A DNA stretch of 57,080 nucleotides from positions 1 to 57,080 of the forward strand of contig JAFDVL010000036.1 of NCBI GenBank assembly GCA_018268995.1. The letters run 5' to 3'. Under the pieces are notes generated by a model. That model was not told the origin of the DNA, made no database searches, and saw nothing but the letters and a program-made list of their open reading frames with translations. Below, piece by piece: positions 7,951-16,498 of the stretch. A program made the position numbers and the translations under genes. Source of the stretch: Acidobacteriota bacterium (GTDB lineage: Bacteria > Acidobacteriota > Blastocatellia > RBC074). Position 1 is the first letter of the stretch. Every line of letters starts with the position of its first letter.

Positions 7951-9222
7951 ATGCAATCAATCAACGCAGTTTCAGCACAGTCAATCGCAACTCCTAAGTC
8001 GCGCTCGGCCTGGTTTGTGGTTGGGGCGTCGTCAATCGGGCTGTTTTTACATTTTGGCTCTTTGCTGGTGAATTCCTTTGGCGTCTTGCTCACGACGTTG
8101 TGTGACCAGTTTCATTGGTCGCGCACACAGGTTTCATTTGCTTTCACGCTGGCAACGCTTACGGCAATGCTGACAATGCCGTTGACCGGATGGCTGACAG
8201 ATCGTCTTGGCGCGCGGCGTCTGATACTGTTTTGCACGACGGTGTTTGGTGTGTTGTTCGCGGCATTGGCGTTACTGACGGGGCATTTGTGGCAGTTGTA
8301 TGTCATTTACCTGTTGCTGGGCCTGGTTGGCCCTGGTACGTCGGCAGTGCCGCACGCAAGTTTGATTACGCGCTGGTTCACCAAACGGCGTGGGCTGGCG
8401 TTGGGATTTGCGATGTGTGGCACAGTACTCGGCGGCGTGATCTGGCCTTCGGCGACACAAAAGCTGTTGGATCAATTCAACTGGCGCATGACCTATGCGG
8501 TGCTTGGTGCCGCAGTTTTATTCGTTGCCGTTCCATTGCTCCTGGCGTTTTTGAAAGAACCGCCTGCACAAACAATCTCGATGGAAAACTCCGCAGCGCC
8601 TGCACTGGAAGGACTGAGCCGGAAAGACGCGATTCGCAGCGGCGTTTTATGGCTGATGATTGTTGCTTTCTTCATCGTTTCCGCAACCATTCAGGCCTGT
8701 ATGATTCATTTGGTTCCAATGCTGAAAGATCGCGGAATGACGCCGACCAAAGCTGCGTTTGCGGCTTCGTTGTTTGGTGTAGCCGGAATGGCTGGCCGGT
8801 TAGGCACGGGCTATTTGCTGGATTTGGTTTCTTCCGTCCGCGTACCGGTGCTGGCGTTTTGTTGTGTGGCTGCGGGAATTTTCCTTTTGTTTTTCGGCGC
8901 GGCTGGATGGAGTTCGTTTGTGGCGGCAATGCTGATCGGATTTGGCTACGGCGCAGAATCGGCGACGATTCCGTATCTGGTCGGGCAGTATTTTGGCTTG
9001 CGCTCGTTTGGTGAGATTTATAGCTATTTGTTTATTACTGTCCCACTCGGTGGTGCGCTCGGCCCGGTGCTGATGGGCGCAGGCTTTGATCGGCTGGGGT
9101 CGTATCAAACGGGATTGCTGTTGTCTGGCATCATCACTGTGATTGCTGCCTTGTTGCTGCTCGCGCTAAAAGCCTACCCAACCTTCAATTCTCAATCTGT
9201 GGCAAATAAGGAGACTACCTAA
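7951..9222 (+). CDS. MFS transporter (monocarboxylate/oxalate-formate antiporter type)
   Basis: This 423-residue protein has about twelve membrane segments in two halves. The loop 2-3 signature GWLTDRLGARRLI and the later RWFTKRRGLALGFAMCGT are typical of the OFA and monocarboxylate-porter branch of the major facilitator superfamily. It resides in the inner membrane. It follows the TonB receptor by 27 bp and precedes the AhpD-like selenoprotein gene by a single base, so the three form an operon. A carboxylate substrate is suggested by the branch only. Confidence 0.85.
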   Translation: MQSINAVSAQSIATPKSRSAWFVVGASSIGLFLHFGSLLVNSFGVLLTTLCDQFHWSRTQVSFAFTLATLTAMLTMPLTGWLTDRLGARRLILFCTTVFGVLFAALALLTGHLWQLYVIYLLLGLVGPGTSAVPHASLITRWFTKRRGLALGFAMCGTVLGGVIWPSATQKLLDQFNWRMTYAVLGAAVLFVAVPLLLAFLKEPPAQTISMENSAAPALEGLSRKDAIRSGVLWLMIVAFFIVSATIQACMIHLVPMLKDRGMTPTKAAFAASLFGVAGMAGRLGTGYLLDLVSSVRVPVLAFCCVAAGIFLLFFGAAGWSSFVAAMLIGFGYGAESATIPYLVGQYFGLRSFGEIYSYLFITVPLGGALGPVLMGAGFDRLGSYQTGLLLSGIITVIAALLLLALKAYPTFNSQSVANKETT

Positions 9223-9223
9223 C

Positions 9224-9799
9224 ATGACCTGGATTCGCACGATTCCAATGGAAGACGCCGACGAGCATTTGCGCAAGATGATGGAAGCGCAACGCGCAAT
9301 GTATCCAATCGAATATGCCTCTTCCGTTTCACCGGGTGGCGACAGCATTGTGGCTTCGCATACGCTTTTGCCTGATGTGCTGTTTCATATCTTCGGCGCA
9401 TTCGGTGCGATGATGTCGCCTGATTTGCCCCTGAATCGCGCCCAGCACGAGATGATTGCGACGATGGTTTCTGCCACGAACGACTGCTTTTACTGAGTGG
9501 AATCGCACGCAGAGTTTCTGCGTAGGGTTATTTTAGATGAAGATTTAGTTGCCAAGTTGCGAGGGGATTACCGCTCAGCACCGATCAGCGAACAGGATCG
9601 TGTGATGCTGGATTATGTAGTGCAACTGACGAAAGATGCGACAAAGCTCACACCGCAAGATCATGACAAATTGCACGCGGTTGGTTTCGATGACAAAGCC
9701 ATTTTGCAAATCACGTTGATTGCGTCGTGGTTCAATTACATCAATCGCGTCGCCGATGCGTTGGGAGTTGGACGCGGCAAACGAGAAGATTGGCTGTAG
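9224..9799 (+). CDS. AhpD-like peroxidase-related selenoprotein (CxxU)
   Basis: The gene reads through one in-frame TGA at 9494-9496. Residues 1-90 end in [10 protein letters not shown], and the same frame continues without a stop as [11 protein letters not shown] to the TAG-terminated end KREDWL, 191 residues in all. In AhpD and peroxidase-related enzymes this site is C-x-Y-C-x3-H, so here it becomes C88-F-Y-U91-x3-H95. A SECIS-like hairpin follows immediately. AhpD-like proteins with selenocysteine are a known group in surveys of bacterial selenoproteomes. The expected role is alkylhydroperoxidase or disulfide reductase chemistry in the cytoplasm. Two separate genes would be the alternative, but the second half begins in mid-motif with no ribosome-binding site. 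It is the last gene of the receptor-MFS operon. Confidence 0.88.
9494..9523 (+). promoter_or_regulatory. Putative bacterial SECIS element for UGA at 9494-9496
   Basis: Ten nt after the UGA comes ACGCAGA (9507-9513), then loop GUU (9514-9516), then UCUGCGU (9517-9523), a perfect 7-bp stem. The loop G is 17 nt after the UGA and is followed by U, which fits the loose bacterial SECIS rule of a G, usually GU, at the apex. Confidence 0.7.
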
Positions 9800-9841
9800 C
9801 GGCGGATAATTCTGCGGGTAGTAGCTCAATGTGGGGAGACG

Positions 9842-9917
9842 GTGGCGGAAGCCCGACTGTGAAGGAGGGCGTAGGAACAGTATAAGACACCCTCCTTCAC
9901 ACCCGATCTTCTGCCAC
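9842..9917. repeat. Intergenic inverted repeat, 28-nt arms
   Basis: The left arm 9842-9869 and right arm 9890-9917 match at 23 of 28 positions. The inner 12 positions nearest the loop (TGTGAAGGAGGG) are perfect. It follows the AhpD-like gene and could end its transcript, although no clean U-tract follows. Confidence 0.65.
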
Positions 9918-9972
9918 GCTATATCTTCCGTGGTTGAATCACTTTTCTTACAAGAATTCCCTACTGTGTTTC

Positions 9973-9994
9973 AGCCCGCTTCATGCGGGCTTTT
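9973..9994 (+). terminator. Possible terminator hairpin
   Basis: AGCCCGC (9973-9979), loop TTCAT, GCGGGCT (9985-9991), followed by three T. The short T-run makes it a weak candidate. Its core AGCCCG..CGGGCT recurs at 10105-10122 and in degenerate form at 13508-13526, so it may equally be a repeat unit. Confidence 0.4.
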
Positions 9995-10008
9995 CCTTGC
10001 TTTCATCA

Positions 10009-10031
10009 GGCCAGCCGTTTGACGGCTGGTA
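10009..10031 (+). repeat. REP-like palindrome, copy 1
   Basis: The core CCAGCCGTTTGACGGCTGG is flanked by GG and TA. The other copies are at 10144-10166 (opposite orientation) and 13538-13560. The 590-bp gap 9800-10389 contains this, the copy at 10144, the palindrome AGCCCGTTCAAACGGGCT at 10105-10122 and the 9842 inverted repeat; I see no gene in it. Confidence 0.7.
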
Positions 10032-10143
10032 TGTGTAGCGAAAATCCTGAGCGCAGGGCGCTTTAGCGTCCTTTTTCGTTGGCTTAAGCCATTCCTATAC
10101 AGAAAGCCCGTTCAAACGGGCTGGCGCATCTGACCGCGATCAT

Positions 10144-10166
10144 TACCAGCCGTCGAACGGCTGGCC
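10144..10166 (-). repeat. REP-like palindrome, copy 2
   Basis: The same core as copy 1 in inverted orientation with one change (loop TCGA for TTTGA-type). The two copies facing each other 113 bp apart resemble a BIME arrangement of REP sequences. Confidence 0.65.
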
Positions 10167-10389
10167 TGTGCAAGGCAGATAAGGCTGATGAATCAGCCTG
10201 TTTCGGACGATAGTTGGTGTCGGAAAAAACAAAATTTCGGACGCCATTTGGTTTCAGGGGGATACCCTGCATTAGCAAAATTACGGTGCAAAATTGGATT
10301 CCTGCGCTTGAGATTGAAATCAGCGGGGATGTTTACAATACTTGAGGCTGCGCTAATCAATAAAACCGCATTACATCGCGTATTCACCC

Positions 10390-13300
10390 ATGTTGTCTCG
10401 CTATCAACAAATAGCTGTTATTACCTTTGTTATCCTGAGCGTATTGGCAGGTGTATCTCTGCTTGCTACCCCCTCGGACTTACGAGAGTTGCCGCCGCAG
10501 TTTGGGCATGAGAAATGGCAAACAGAACAGGGATTGCCGCAGAATACGGTGCAGACAATCTTACAAACACGGGATGGATATTTGTGGATTGGCACGAAAG
10601 AAGGGCTGGCGCGTTTCGATGGAATTCGCTTCGCGATTTTTGACAAGCACAATACCCCGCAGATATTGAATCATCAAATTCGCGCCTTGTACGAAGATCG
10701 CGAGGGTCGTTTGTGGATCACCACGCCGGGCGGCTTGTTGCAATACAGCAACGGCAATTTTACTGCGTACACGACGAAAGAAGGACTTGCCAGCAACAAC
10801 GTCTGGTCGGTCTATCAGGATCGCGCAGGCGATTTGTGGATCGCGACGGTGAATGGCTTGAATCGTTTTCGCGATGGAGAATTCACGGCCTACACCACGC
10901 AACAGGGCTTGTTGCACAACAGCGTTGAGGCCGTGCTGGAAGACAAGGCAGGGAATTTGTGGATTGCAACCGGCGGCGGATTGAATCGTTTCAAGGATGG
11001 TTCGTTCACGTCCTACAGCAAGAAAGATGGTCTTGTGGGCGAGGCAATAAAAACGCTGCACGCTGATCAGCAAGGGCGGCTTTGGATTGGAACGACGGAC
11101 GGCTTGAGCCTGTTTGCGAATGGAAAATTTGTTAACTTCACGACGCGCGAAGGTTTGGCCAGCAATGAAGTGGAAGTCATTGCAGAAGATCGAGCAGGCG
11201 CGATCTGGATTGGCACCGCAAATGGTTTGAGCCAATGGCAAAACGGGACGATGACGACCTTTACGACGAAACAAGGTTTGCCGGGCAATCGGATTCGTTT
11301 GCTTGCACCAGATCGCGAAGGGACGCTTTGGATTGGCACATCGAATGGCTTGACACAATATCGAGAAGGCAAATTTGCCACATTTACCGCGCAGGATGGC
11401 ATCGCCGGAACCGCAATTTTAGCCCTGCTCGAAGACCGCGAGGGGAATTTCTGGATTGGCACAGAAGCGAGCGGTCTGAGTTTGCTCAAGACAAAAAAGG
11501 TTGTGACGTACACCACCCGCGATGGTCTAACCGCGAATGTCATTCGGTCAATTTACAGTGATCGCTCCGGCAAAGTTTGGATTGGCACGCAGGAGCGCGG
11601 CTTGAATCTAATCCATAACGGACAGGTCAGCTCATTTCCCGCACAGCAGAGTTTGGCGGGCGATGACGTGATGGCAATTTGCGAAGACACCGAAGCCAAT
11701 TTGTGGATTGGAACGACGGACGGTTTGAAGTGCATTCACACAGGCGCAATTAAAAAAATCACGGTGAATGATGGGCTGGCTGATAATTACATTCGCTCTT
11801 TGTATGCGGGGCGCGATGGCAGCTTGTGGATTGGCACGCGGCGCGGCTTGACGCAATACAAGCAGGGCAAGTTCACGACGTACACGATGCTGGACGGCTT
11901 GGCGAGCGATTTGGTCGGTGCGATTTGTGAAGATCGTCAAGGCAATGTGTGGATTGGCACGCTCGGTGGCCTAAGCCGATTCAAGGACGACAAGTTTACG
12001 AACTTTGCCACGGATGCAGGTTTGTCCAGTGAGGTTGTGATTGCGCTTTATGAAGATGGCGCAGGTGGGTTGTGGCTTGGCACGCACGGCGGCGGGTTGA
12101 ATTACTTCAAGGACGGCAAATTTACGCACTTCACCACGAAAGACGGCTTGCCGGATGATGTGATCTATCAAATTCTCGAAGACGGACAAGGCAATTTGTG
12201 GATGAGCAGTAACAAGGGCATCATCCGCGTCAGCCGCAAAGAATTGGAAACGCGTGCTGATCCAAATCGCAAGCTGGAAAGCGTTGCGACCTTCGGAACG
12301 GCGGAAGGCATGGAAACGCGTGAATGCAGCGGCGGCGGGCATCCTGCCGGGTGGAAGACAGCGGATGGCAAGCTGTGGTTCGCGACGATCAAAGGCGTCG
12401 CAATGATTGACCCGGTGCATTTGAAATCCAACCAGCAACCGCCGCCTGTCGCTATCGAACAAATTGTCGTAGATGACAAAGTCGTTCCTGCGAATACGCT
12501 GATTGTGCTCTCGCCCGAAAAAGCGCGCTTTGAGTTTTATTACACGGGTCTGAGTTTTGTTGCGCCCAACAAAGTCACCTTCAAATACAAGCTGGAAGGC
12601 TTTGACAAAGATTGGGTCGAAGCGGGGACGCGCCGCGTGGCGTGGTATACCAATATTCCTGCCGGAAACTATCGCTTTCTTGTCATGGCTCGCAACAATG
12701 ATGGCGTCTGGAGCGAGTCTACCGCTTCGGTTGAATTTCTGCTTCAGCCGCGTTTTTATCAAACGTGGTGGTTTTATAGTTTGTGCTTGTTGGCGCTGGG
12801 GCTGTGCGTTTGGCTTTGGTATCAGTTGCGTGTCCGTCGGTTGAAAGGGCAATTTGCCGTAATCCTGGCAGAGCGCACCCGCATCGCGCGTGAAATTCAC
12901 GACACGTTGGCACAGGGCTTCGCCGGGATTTCCTTGCAGTTGGAGCTGGTCGCGCGCTTGATGACGAAAACTCCCGAAGCGGCCAGACCGCATCTGGATC
13001 AGGCGCGACAATTGGTGCGCAGCAGTTTGGATGAAGCACGCCGCTCCGTGTGGGATTTGCGTTCGCAGGCGTTGGAGAGCAGCGATTTACCGAGTGCGCT
13101 CAAACAAACGGCCAATCGGTTGGTGCATGGCACGTCCATGCAAGCACAAGTGAAAGTCACCGGCACGTATCGGCAACTGAGCCGCACCATCGAAGACCAT
13201 CTGTTGCGCATTGGACAGGAGGCTATCACGAATGCCATCAAGCACGCCCGTGCAGAGAATCTGCACCTGGATTTGAATTATGTGGCGGATCGTGTAACGC

Positions 13301-13464
13301 TGCGCGTGCAGGACGATGGTTGTGGCTTTGATCCGCAGCACCGACCGAATGGGCATTTCGGTTTGGTTGGGATGCAGGAGCGCGTTGCTCAATTAGGCGG
13401 CCAGTTATCCATTAACAGTCGTCCGAACGCGGGAACGGAAATCATTGTTGAAGTTCCGCTCTGA
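10390..13464 (+). CDS. Two-component propeller sensor histidine kinase
   Basis: This 1024-residue hybrid sensor has an N-terminal membrane anchor or signal (residues 8-25). About 14 propeller repeats follow, each with a LWIGT-type strand (residues about 40-640), forming a periplasmic double beta-propeller. A Y_Y_Y domain (about 690-780) comes next, then one membrane helix (about 792-812). The cytoplasmic part is a HisKA_3 dimerisation domain with phospho-acceptor H837 in AREIHDTLAQGF and a HATPase domain with N-box EAITNAIKHA, G1 DDGCGFDP and G2 GHFGLVGMQER. The order matches HTCS-like sensors of the NarX/LuxR-coupled type, without a fused regulator. The cognate response regulator lies 107 bp downstream. 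The signal is probably a periplasmic carbohydrate or peptide, which is inference. Confidence 0.93.
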   Translation: MLSRYQQIAVITFVILSVLAGVSLLATPSDLRELPPQFGHEKWQTEQGLPQNTVQTILQTRDGYLWIGTKEGLARFDGIRFAIFDKHNTPQILNHQIRALYEDREGRLWITTPGGLLQYSNGNFTAYTTKEGLASNNVWSVYQDRAGDLWIATVNGLNRFRDGEFTAYTTQQGLLHNSVEAVLEDKAGNLWIATGGGLNRFKDGSFTSYSKKDGLVGEAIKTLHADQQGRLWIGTTDGLSLFANGKFVNFTTREGLASNEVEVIAEDRAGAIWIGTANGLSQWQNGTMTTFTTKQGLPGNRIRLLAPDREGTLWIGTSNGLTQYREGKFATFTAQDGIAGTAILALLEDREGNFWIGTEASGLSLLKTKKVVTYTTRDGLTANVIRSIYSDRSGKVWIGTQERGLNLIHNGQVSSFPAQQSLAGDDVMAICEDTEANLWIGTTDGLKCIHTGAIKKITVNDGLADNYIRSLYAGRDGSLWIGTRRGLTQYKQGKFTTYTMLDGLASDLVGAICEDRQGNVWIGTLGGLSRFKDDKFTNFATDAGLSSEVVIALYEDGAGGLWLGTHGGGLNYFKDGKFTHFTTKDGLPDDVIYQILEDGQGNLWMSSNKGIIRVSRKELETRADPNRKLESVATFGTAEGMETRECSGGGHPAGWKTADGKLWFATIKGVAMIDPVHLKSNQQPPPVAIEQIVVDDKVVPANTLIVLSPEKARFEFYYTGLSFVAPNKVTFKYKLEGFDKDWVEAGTRRVAWYTNIPAGNYRFLVMARNNDGVWSESTASVEFLLQPRFYQTWWFYSLCLLALGLCVWLWYQLRVRRLKGQFAVILAERTRIAREIHDTLAQGFAGISLQLELVARLMTKTPEAARPHLDQARQLVRSSLDEARRSVWDLRSQALESSDLPSALKQTANRLVHGTSMQAQVKVTGTYRQLSRTIEDHLLRIGQEAITNAIKHARAENLHLDLNYVADRVTLRVQDDGCGFDPQHRPNGHFGLVGMQERVAQLGGQLSINSRPNAGTEIIVEVPL

Positions 13465-13537
13465 AATCGGAAAGCAACGGGAACTAATGAAGGGGTATTT
13501 CATGTGTAGCCCGCTTCGACCCGGCTTTCTCAAAACA

Positions 13538-13560
13538 GGCCAGCCGTTTGACGGCTGGTA
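13538..13560 (+). repeat. REP-like palindrome, copy 3
   Basis: Identical over its core to copy 1 at 10009. It lies between the sensor kinase and its response regulator and overlaps the region where a TTG-initiated extension of the regulator would begin, which is one reason for preferring a later start for that gene. Confidence 0.7.
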
Positions 13561-13571
13561 GCATTTTAATT

Positions 13572-14201
13572 ATGGAAACAGGACAAATGATTCGCGTGAT
13601 GGTTATTGATGACCACCAGATCGTGCGGCAAGGTTTGGTTTCGCTCATCAACACCGAGGCGGATTTAGCCGTAATCGCAGAAGGCTCGGATGGGAAACAA
13701 GCGGTCGAATTGTTCCGCCAGCATCAGCCGGATGTGACGCTGATGGATTTGCGGATGCCGGTCTTAGGCGGAGTGGATGCAACGAAAGCGATTCGGCAGG
13801 AGTTTCCAACTGCCCGCATCATTGTGCTCACCACCTTTGATGGCGACGAAGACATTTACCGCGCGTTGCAGGCAGGGGCGCAAAGCTACCTGCTGAAAGG
13901 CGTGTCATTTGAAGACCTGACGGAAGCCATTCGCACCGTGCATGCCGGGCAGCGCCGCATTCCGGCGGCGGTCGCGGAGCGTCTGGCGGAACGCATGGCG
14001 GGCGAAGAATTGACCGCGCGTGAAGTGCAGGTGTTGGAATTGATCGTCCACGGCAAAAGTAATAAGGAAATTGGCACCGCCTTATCTATTTCTGAGGCGA
14101 CCGTGAAATCACATATCAATTCGCTCCTCAGCAAAATGGGGGTTGCCGACCGCACACAAGCCGCTACGACCGCTCTGCAACGCGGCATCGTTCACCTTTA
14201 A
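13572..14201 (+). CDS. NarL/FixJ-family response regulator
   Basis: Read from the ATG at 13572 the protein has 209 residues; ATG 13587 is also possible. The receiver domain (about 7-122) has the acidic pair D13-D14 and phospho-acceptor D59 in VTLMDLRMP. The LuxR-type helix-turn-helix follows (LTAREVQVLELIVHGKSNKEIG, SEATVKSHINSLLSKMG). It is a phosphorylation-activated transcription factor, and its partner is the propeller kinase immediately upstream. Targets are unknown; the neighbouring CRTAC1-cytochrome-receptor cluster is a natural guess. Confidence 0.93.
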   Translation: METGQMIRVMVIDDHQIVRQGLVSLINTEADLAVIAEGSDGKQAVELFRQHQPDVTLMDLRMPVLGGVDATKAIRQEFPTARIIVLTTFDGDEDIYRALQAGAQSYLLKGVSFEDLTEAIRTVHAGQRRIPAAVAERLAERMAGEELTAREVQVLELIVHGKSNKEIGTALSISEATVKSHINSLLSKMGVADRTQAATTALQRGIVHL

Positions 14202-14221
14202 TTCGGCGCAATGCTCCAACT

Positions 14222-14289
14222 AAAGTTTGAGGCGGTCTTCCATCTCTGGGGTGAAGACAGCCCCAAAGGGATGTGTTAGCCTACCCGCA
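14222..14289 (+). repeat. Dispersed intergenic element, copy B
   Basis: Aligned to copy A at 4013-4079; identical blocks AAAGTTTGA, CTTCCA, CTCTGGG, GAAGAC and TGTG occur at the same spacing. It starts 20 bp after the response regulator stop, in the 309-bp gap before the CRTAC1 gene. The rest of that gap holds only the promoter candidate listed below. Confidence 0.5.
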
Positions 14290-14406
14290 TTCTGGAGTAA
14301 TACCATAAAAGCACTTTGTGGATTTATCAGGCAAAGGCACATAACACAGACATTGCTGGGATGAAAAATTTAGGTTCGCTGGAATCAAACCTCGCTAGCC
14401 TTGCGT

Positions 14407-14436
14407 TTGTGGGCAGCGGGGAACCTTCTTTATAAT
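14407..14436 (+). promoter_or_regulatory. Candidate promoter for the CRTAC1 gene
   Basis: TTGTGG at 14407-14412 and a perfect TATAAT at 14431-14436 are separated by 18 bp. The start codon is 75 bp downstream of the -10 box. The -35 match is modest. Confidence 0.4.
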
Positions 14437-14510
14437 ACCCGTTATTAATTCAATTGCTGGATTGAGATCATTCGCATCTCGTTGTTTTACTTCCAACAGG
14501 TATTCATCAA

Positions 14511-16358
14511 ATGGTTGCTAAGAAACATTGTGCCTCAATTGCTGCATTACTCACTGTTTTGCTCATTTTTCCTGTCGGTGTTTTTCCGCAAACTCCGCCT
14601 CCCACCTCGGAAGCGCCTTCGCCTGCCTTGCGCACGGGCGCAGGTGTTACAACAGGCGATGCCCAACAATATGCTGTCTGTCGGACAGTGGGAATTGTTG
14701 ATCCGAAAGCGCCGATGATTTTTGAAGACGTCACGGCGAAAACAGCGCTTGCAAACTTCAAGCACGTCACAGATGACCCCGATGTGAATTACATCATTGA
14801 TACGCCGTCGGGCGGGCTGGCGTTGCTGGATTATGACAACGACGGGTTGCTGGATGTGTATTTGATCAATGGGATGACGATGAAGGCGATGCGCGGCGAA
14901 GAGAAAGCACCGCGGGCCGCGCTGTTCCGCAATCTCGGCAACTTCAAATTTGAAGACGTCACAGACAAAGCTGGCGTGGCGAATGAACGCTGGGGCATGG
15001 GCGTCGCGGTGGCGGATTACGACAACGATGGGTTTGCTGACATGTTCGTCAGCAACTACGGCGTCTCGCGGCTCTATCGCAACAACGGCAACGGCACGTT
15101 CACCGATGTCGCCGAAAAGCTCGGTATCGCGCGCAAAGGCTGGAGCACGGGCGCGACCTGGGGCGATTATGACAATGATGGGCGGTTGGATTTGTTCGTC
15201 GCCGCCTATGTGGATTTCGATATGAACAAGCTGCCGCCAAGTCCGGCTGAAGTCACCAAATCCGGCGGCGTCGGGCAGAACTTCTGCAACTTTCGCGGCG
15301 TCACGGTCATGTGCGGGCCGCGCGGTTTGAAGGGCGAAAAGGACACGCTCTATCACCAAAAAGCCGACGGCACGTTTGAAGACGCCAGCGCGAAATCCGG
15401 TGTGACTGATGCGCTCGGCTACTACGGCTTTTCCGCCGCGTTCGTGCGGCTGCGCGATTCCAACTTGCTTGACTTGCTGGTGGTGAATGATTCAACCGCA
15501 AAGCAGTTGTACATCAATCAGGGCAACGGCACTTTCAAGGAAACCGGCTTTGAATCCGGCATCGCGCTGAACGAAAACGGCAAGGAGCAAGCCGGGATGG
15601 GCTTGGGGCTGGGCGATTATGATAACGACGGCAAGCTGGATGTTTACATCACGAATTTCTCAGACGACTCGAACACGCTCTATCACAACGACGGTGGCGG
15701 CAATTTCACCGACGTGACGTTTCAAGCCGGTCACGGCGAGCCGACGATTCCCTTTCTCGGCTGGGGCACGAACTTCATAGACTTCGACAATAACGGCTGG
15801 TTGGATGTGTTCGTTGCCAACGGTCACGTCTACCCGACCGTAGACAAATATCAATGGGGCACGAGCTTCGCCCAACAACCGCTGCTCTTTCGTAATCTGA
15901 CCAACGGTCGCTTTGAGCGCGTCGGAGCCGCACCGAACAGCGGCCTGGCCAGCGCGTGGGTCAGTCGCGGAATGGTCAAAGGCGACCTGGATGGCGATGG
16001 TCGTTTGGATATCGTGATGAACAACTTCAACGGCGCGCCGACCGTGCTGCACAATGTGACCGAGGCGAAGCATCATTGGCTGTCGCTGCGCTTGGTCGGC
16101 GATACCAAACTGAAATCGCCGCGCGATGCGATTGGTTCGACCGTGTTCGTGACCATTGGCAAATTGCGCTTGCGGCAGGATGTCATCAGCGGCGGCGGCT
16201 ACGCCTCGACCAACGACCTGAAACTGCATTTCGGTTTGGGCGAAGCGACGAAGGTGGACAAGGTCGAAATCAAGTGGCCGAACGGGGCGAATGAAACGGT
16301 GAATATCAACGCCGTAGATCGCGTGTGGACGGTGACACAAGGAAAAGGTGCGAAATAA
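14511..16358 (+). CDS. CRTAC1/ASPIC-UnbV family FG-GAP repeat protein
   Basis: This 615-residue exported protein has a signal peptide (residues 4-27). It contains repeated FG-GAP/VCBS units with calcium-loop sequences such as DYDNDGLLDVYLINGM, DYDNDGFADMFVSNY and DYDNDGRLDLFVAAY, which together form a seven-bladed propeller. Residues about 515-605 are the ASPIC/UnbV C-terminal domain (HHWLSLRLVG, AIGSTVFV, GGGYASTNDLKLHFGLG). It is periplasmic or surface-bound and its biochemical role is unknown. It heads a plus-strand run with a multiheme cytochrome and a TonB receptor, a grouping seen often in Acidobacteria and Planctomycetes. Confidence 0.9.
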   Translation: MVAKKHCASIAALLTVLLIFPVGVFPQTPPPTSEAPSPALRTGAGVTTGDAQQYAVCRTVGIVDPKAPMIFEDVTAKTALANFKHVTDDPDVNYIIDTPSGGLALLDYDNDGLLDVYLINGMTMKAMRGEEKAPRAALFRNLGNFKFEDVTDKAGVANERWGMGVAVADYDNDGFADMFVSNYGVSRLYRNNGNGTFTDVAEKLGIARKGWSTGATWGDYDNDGRLDLFVAAYVDFDMNKLPPSPAEVTKSGGVGQNFCNFRGVTVMCGPRGLKGEKDTLYHQKADGTFEDASAKSGVTDALGYYGFSAAFVRLRDSNLLDLLVVNDSTAKQLYINQGNGTFKETGFESGIALNENGKEQAGMGLGLGDYDNDGKLDVYITNFSDDSNTLYHNDGGGNFTDVTFQAGHGEPTIPFLGWGTNFIDFDNNGWLDVFVANGHVYPTVDKYQWGTSFAQQPLLFRNLTNGRFERVGAAPNSGLASAWVSRGMVKGDLDGDGRLDIVMNNFNGAPTVLHNVTEAKHHWLSLRLVGDTKLKSPRDAIGSTVFVTIGKLRLRQDVISGGGYASTNDLKLHFGLGEATKVDKVEIKWPNGANETVNINAVDRVWTVTQGKGAK

Positions 16359-16366
16359 TAGGCAAA

Positions 16367-16465
16367 GTAGCGCAACCAGCCATGGTTGCGTTGCTTCGTA
16401 AGCAAATCCCTTGGCCGCAGGGATATTCCCTCCCGACGCCCCGCAACCATGGCTGGTTGCGCTAC
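16367..16465. repeat. Perfect intergenic inverted repeat, 24-nt arms
   Basis: The arm GTAGCGCAACCAGCCATGGT plus TGCG (16367-16390) is exactly complementary to 16442-16465, with 51 bp between them. Each arm also contains its own smaller palindrome CAACCA..TGGTTG. It fills the gap between the CRTAC1 gene and the cytochrome gene. Confidence 0.85.
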
Positions 16466-16498
16466 CGTTAGGCGAAGGACAAGTTTCAGACAGGTCGT

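Noticed and set aside
10561..13011. Long minus-strand frames across the sensor kinase gene (up to 346 codons)
   Set aside because: They are antisense shadows of repeated propeller codons; the plus strand encodes complete, recognisable domains.
13548..13571. TTG 13548 as start of the response regulator
   Set aside because: It lies inside a REP-like palindrome and adds residues not typical of the receiver domain.
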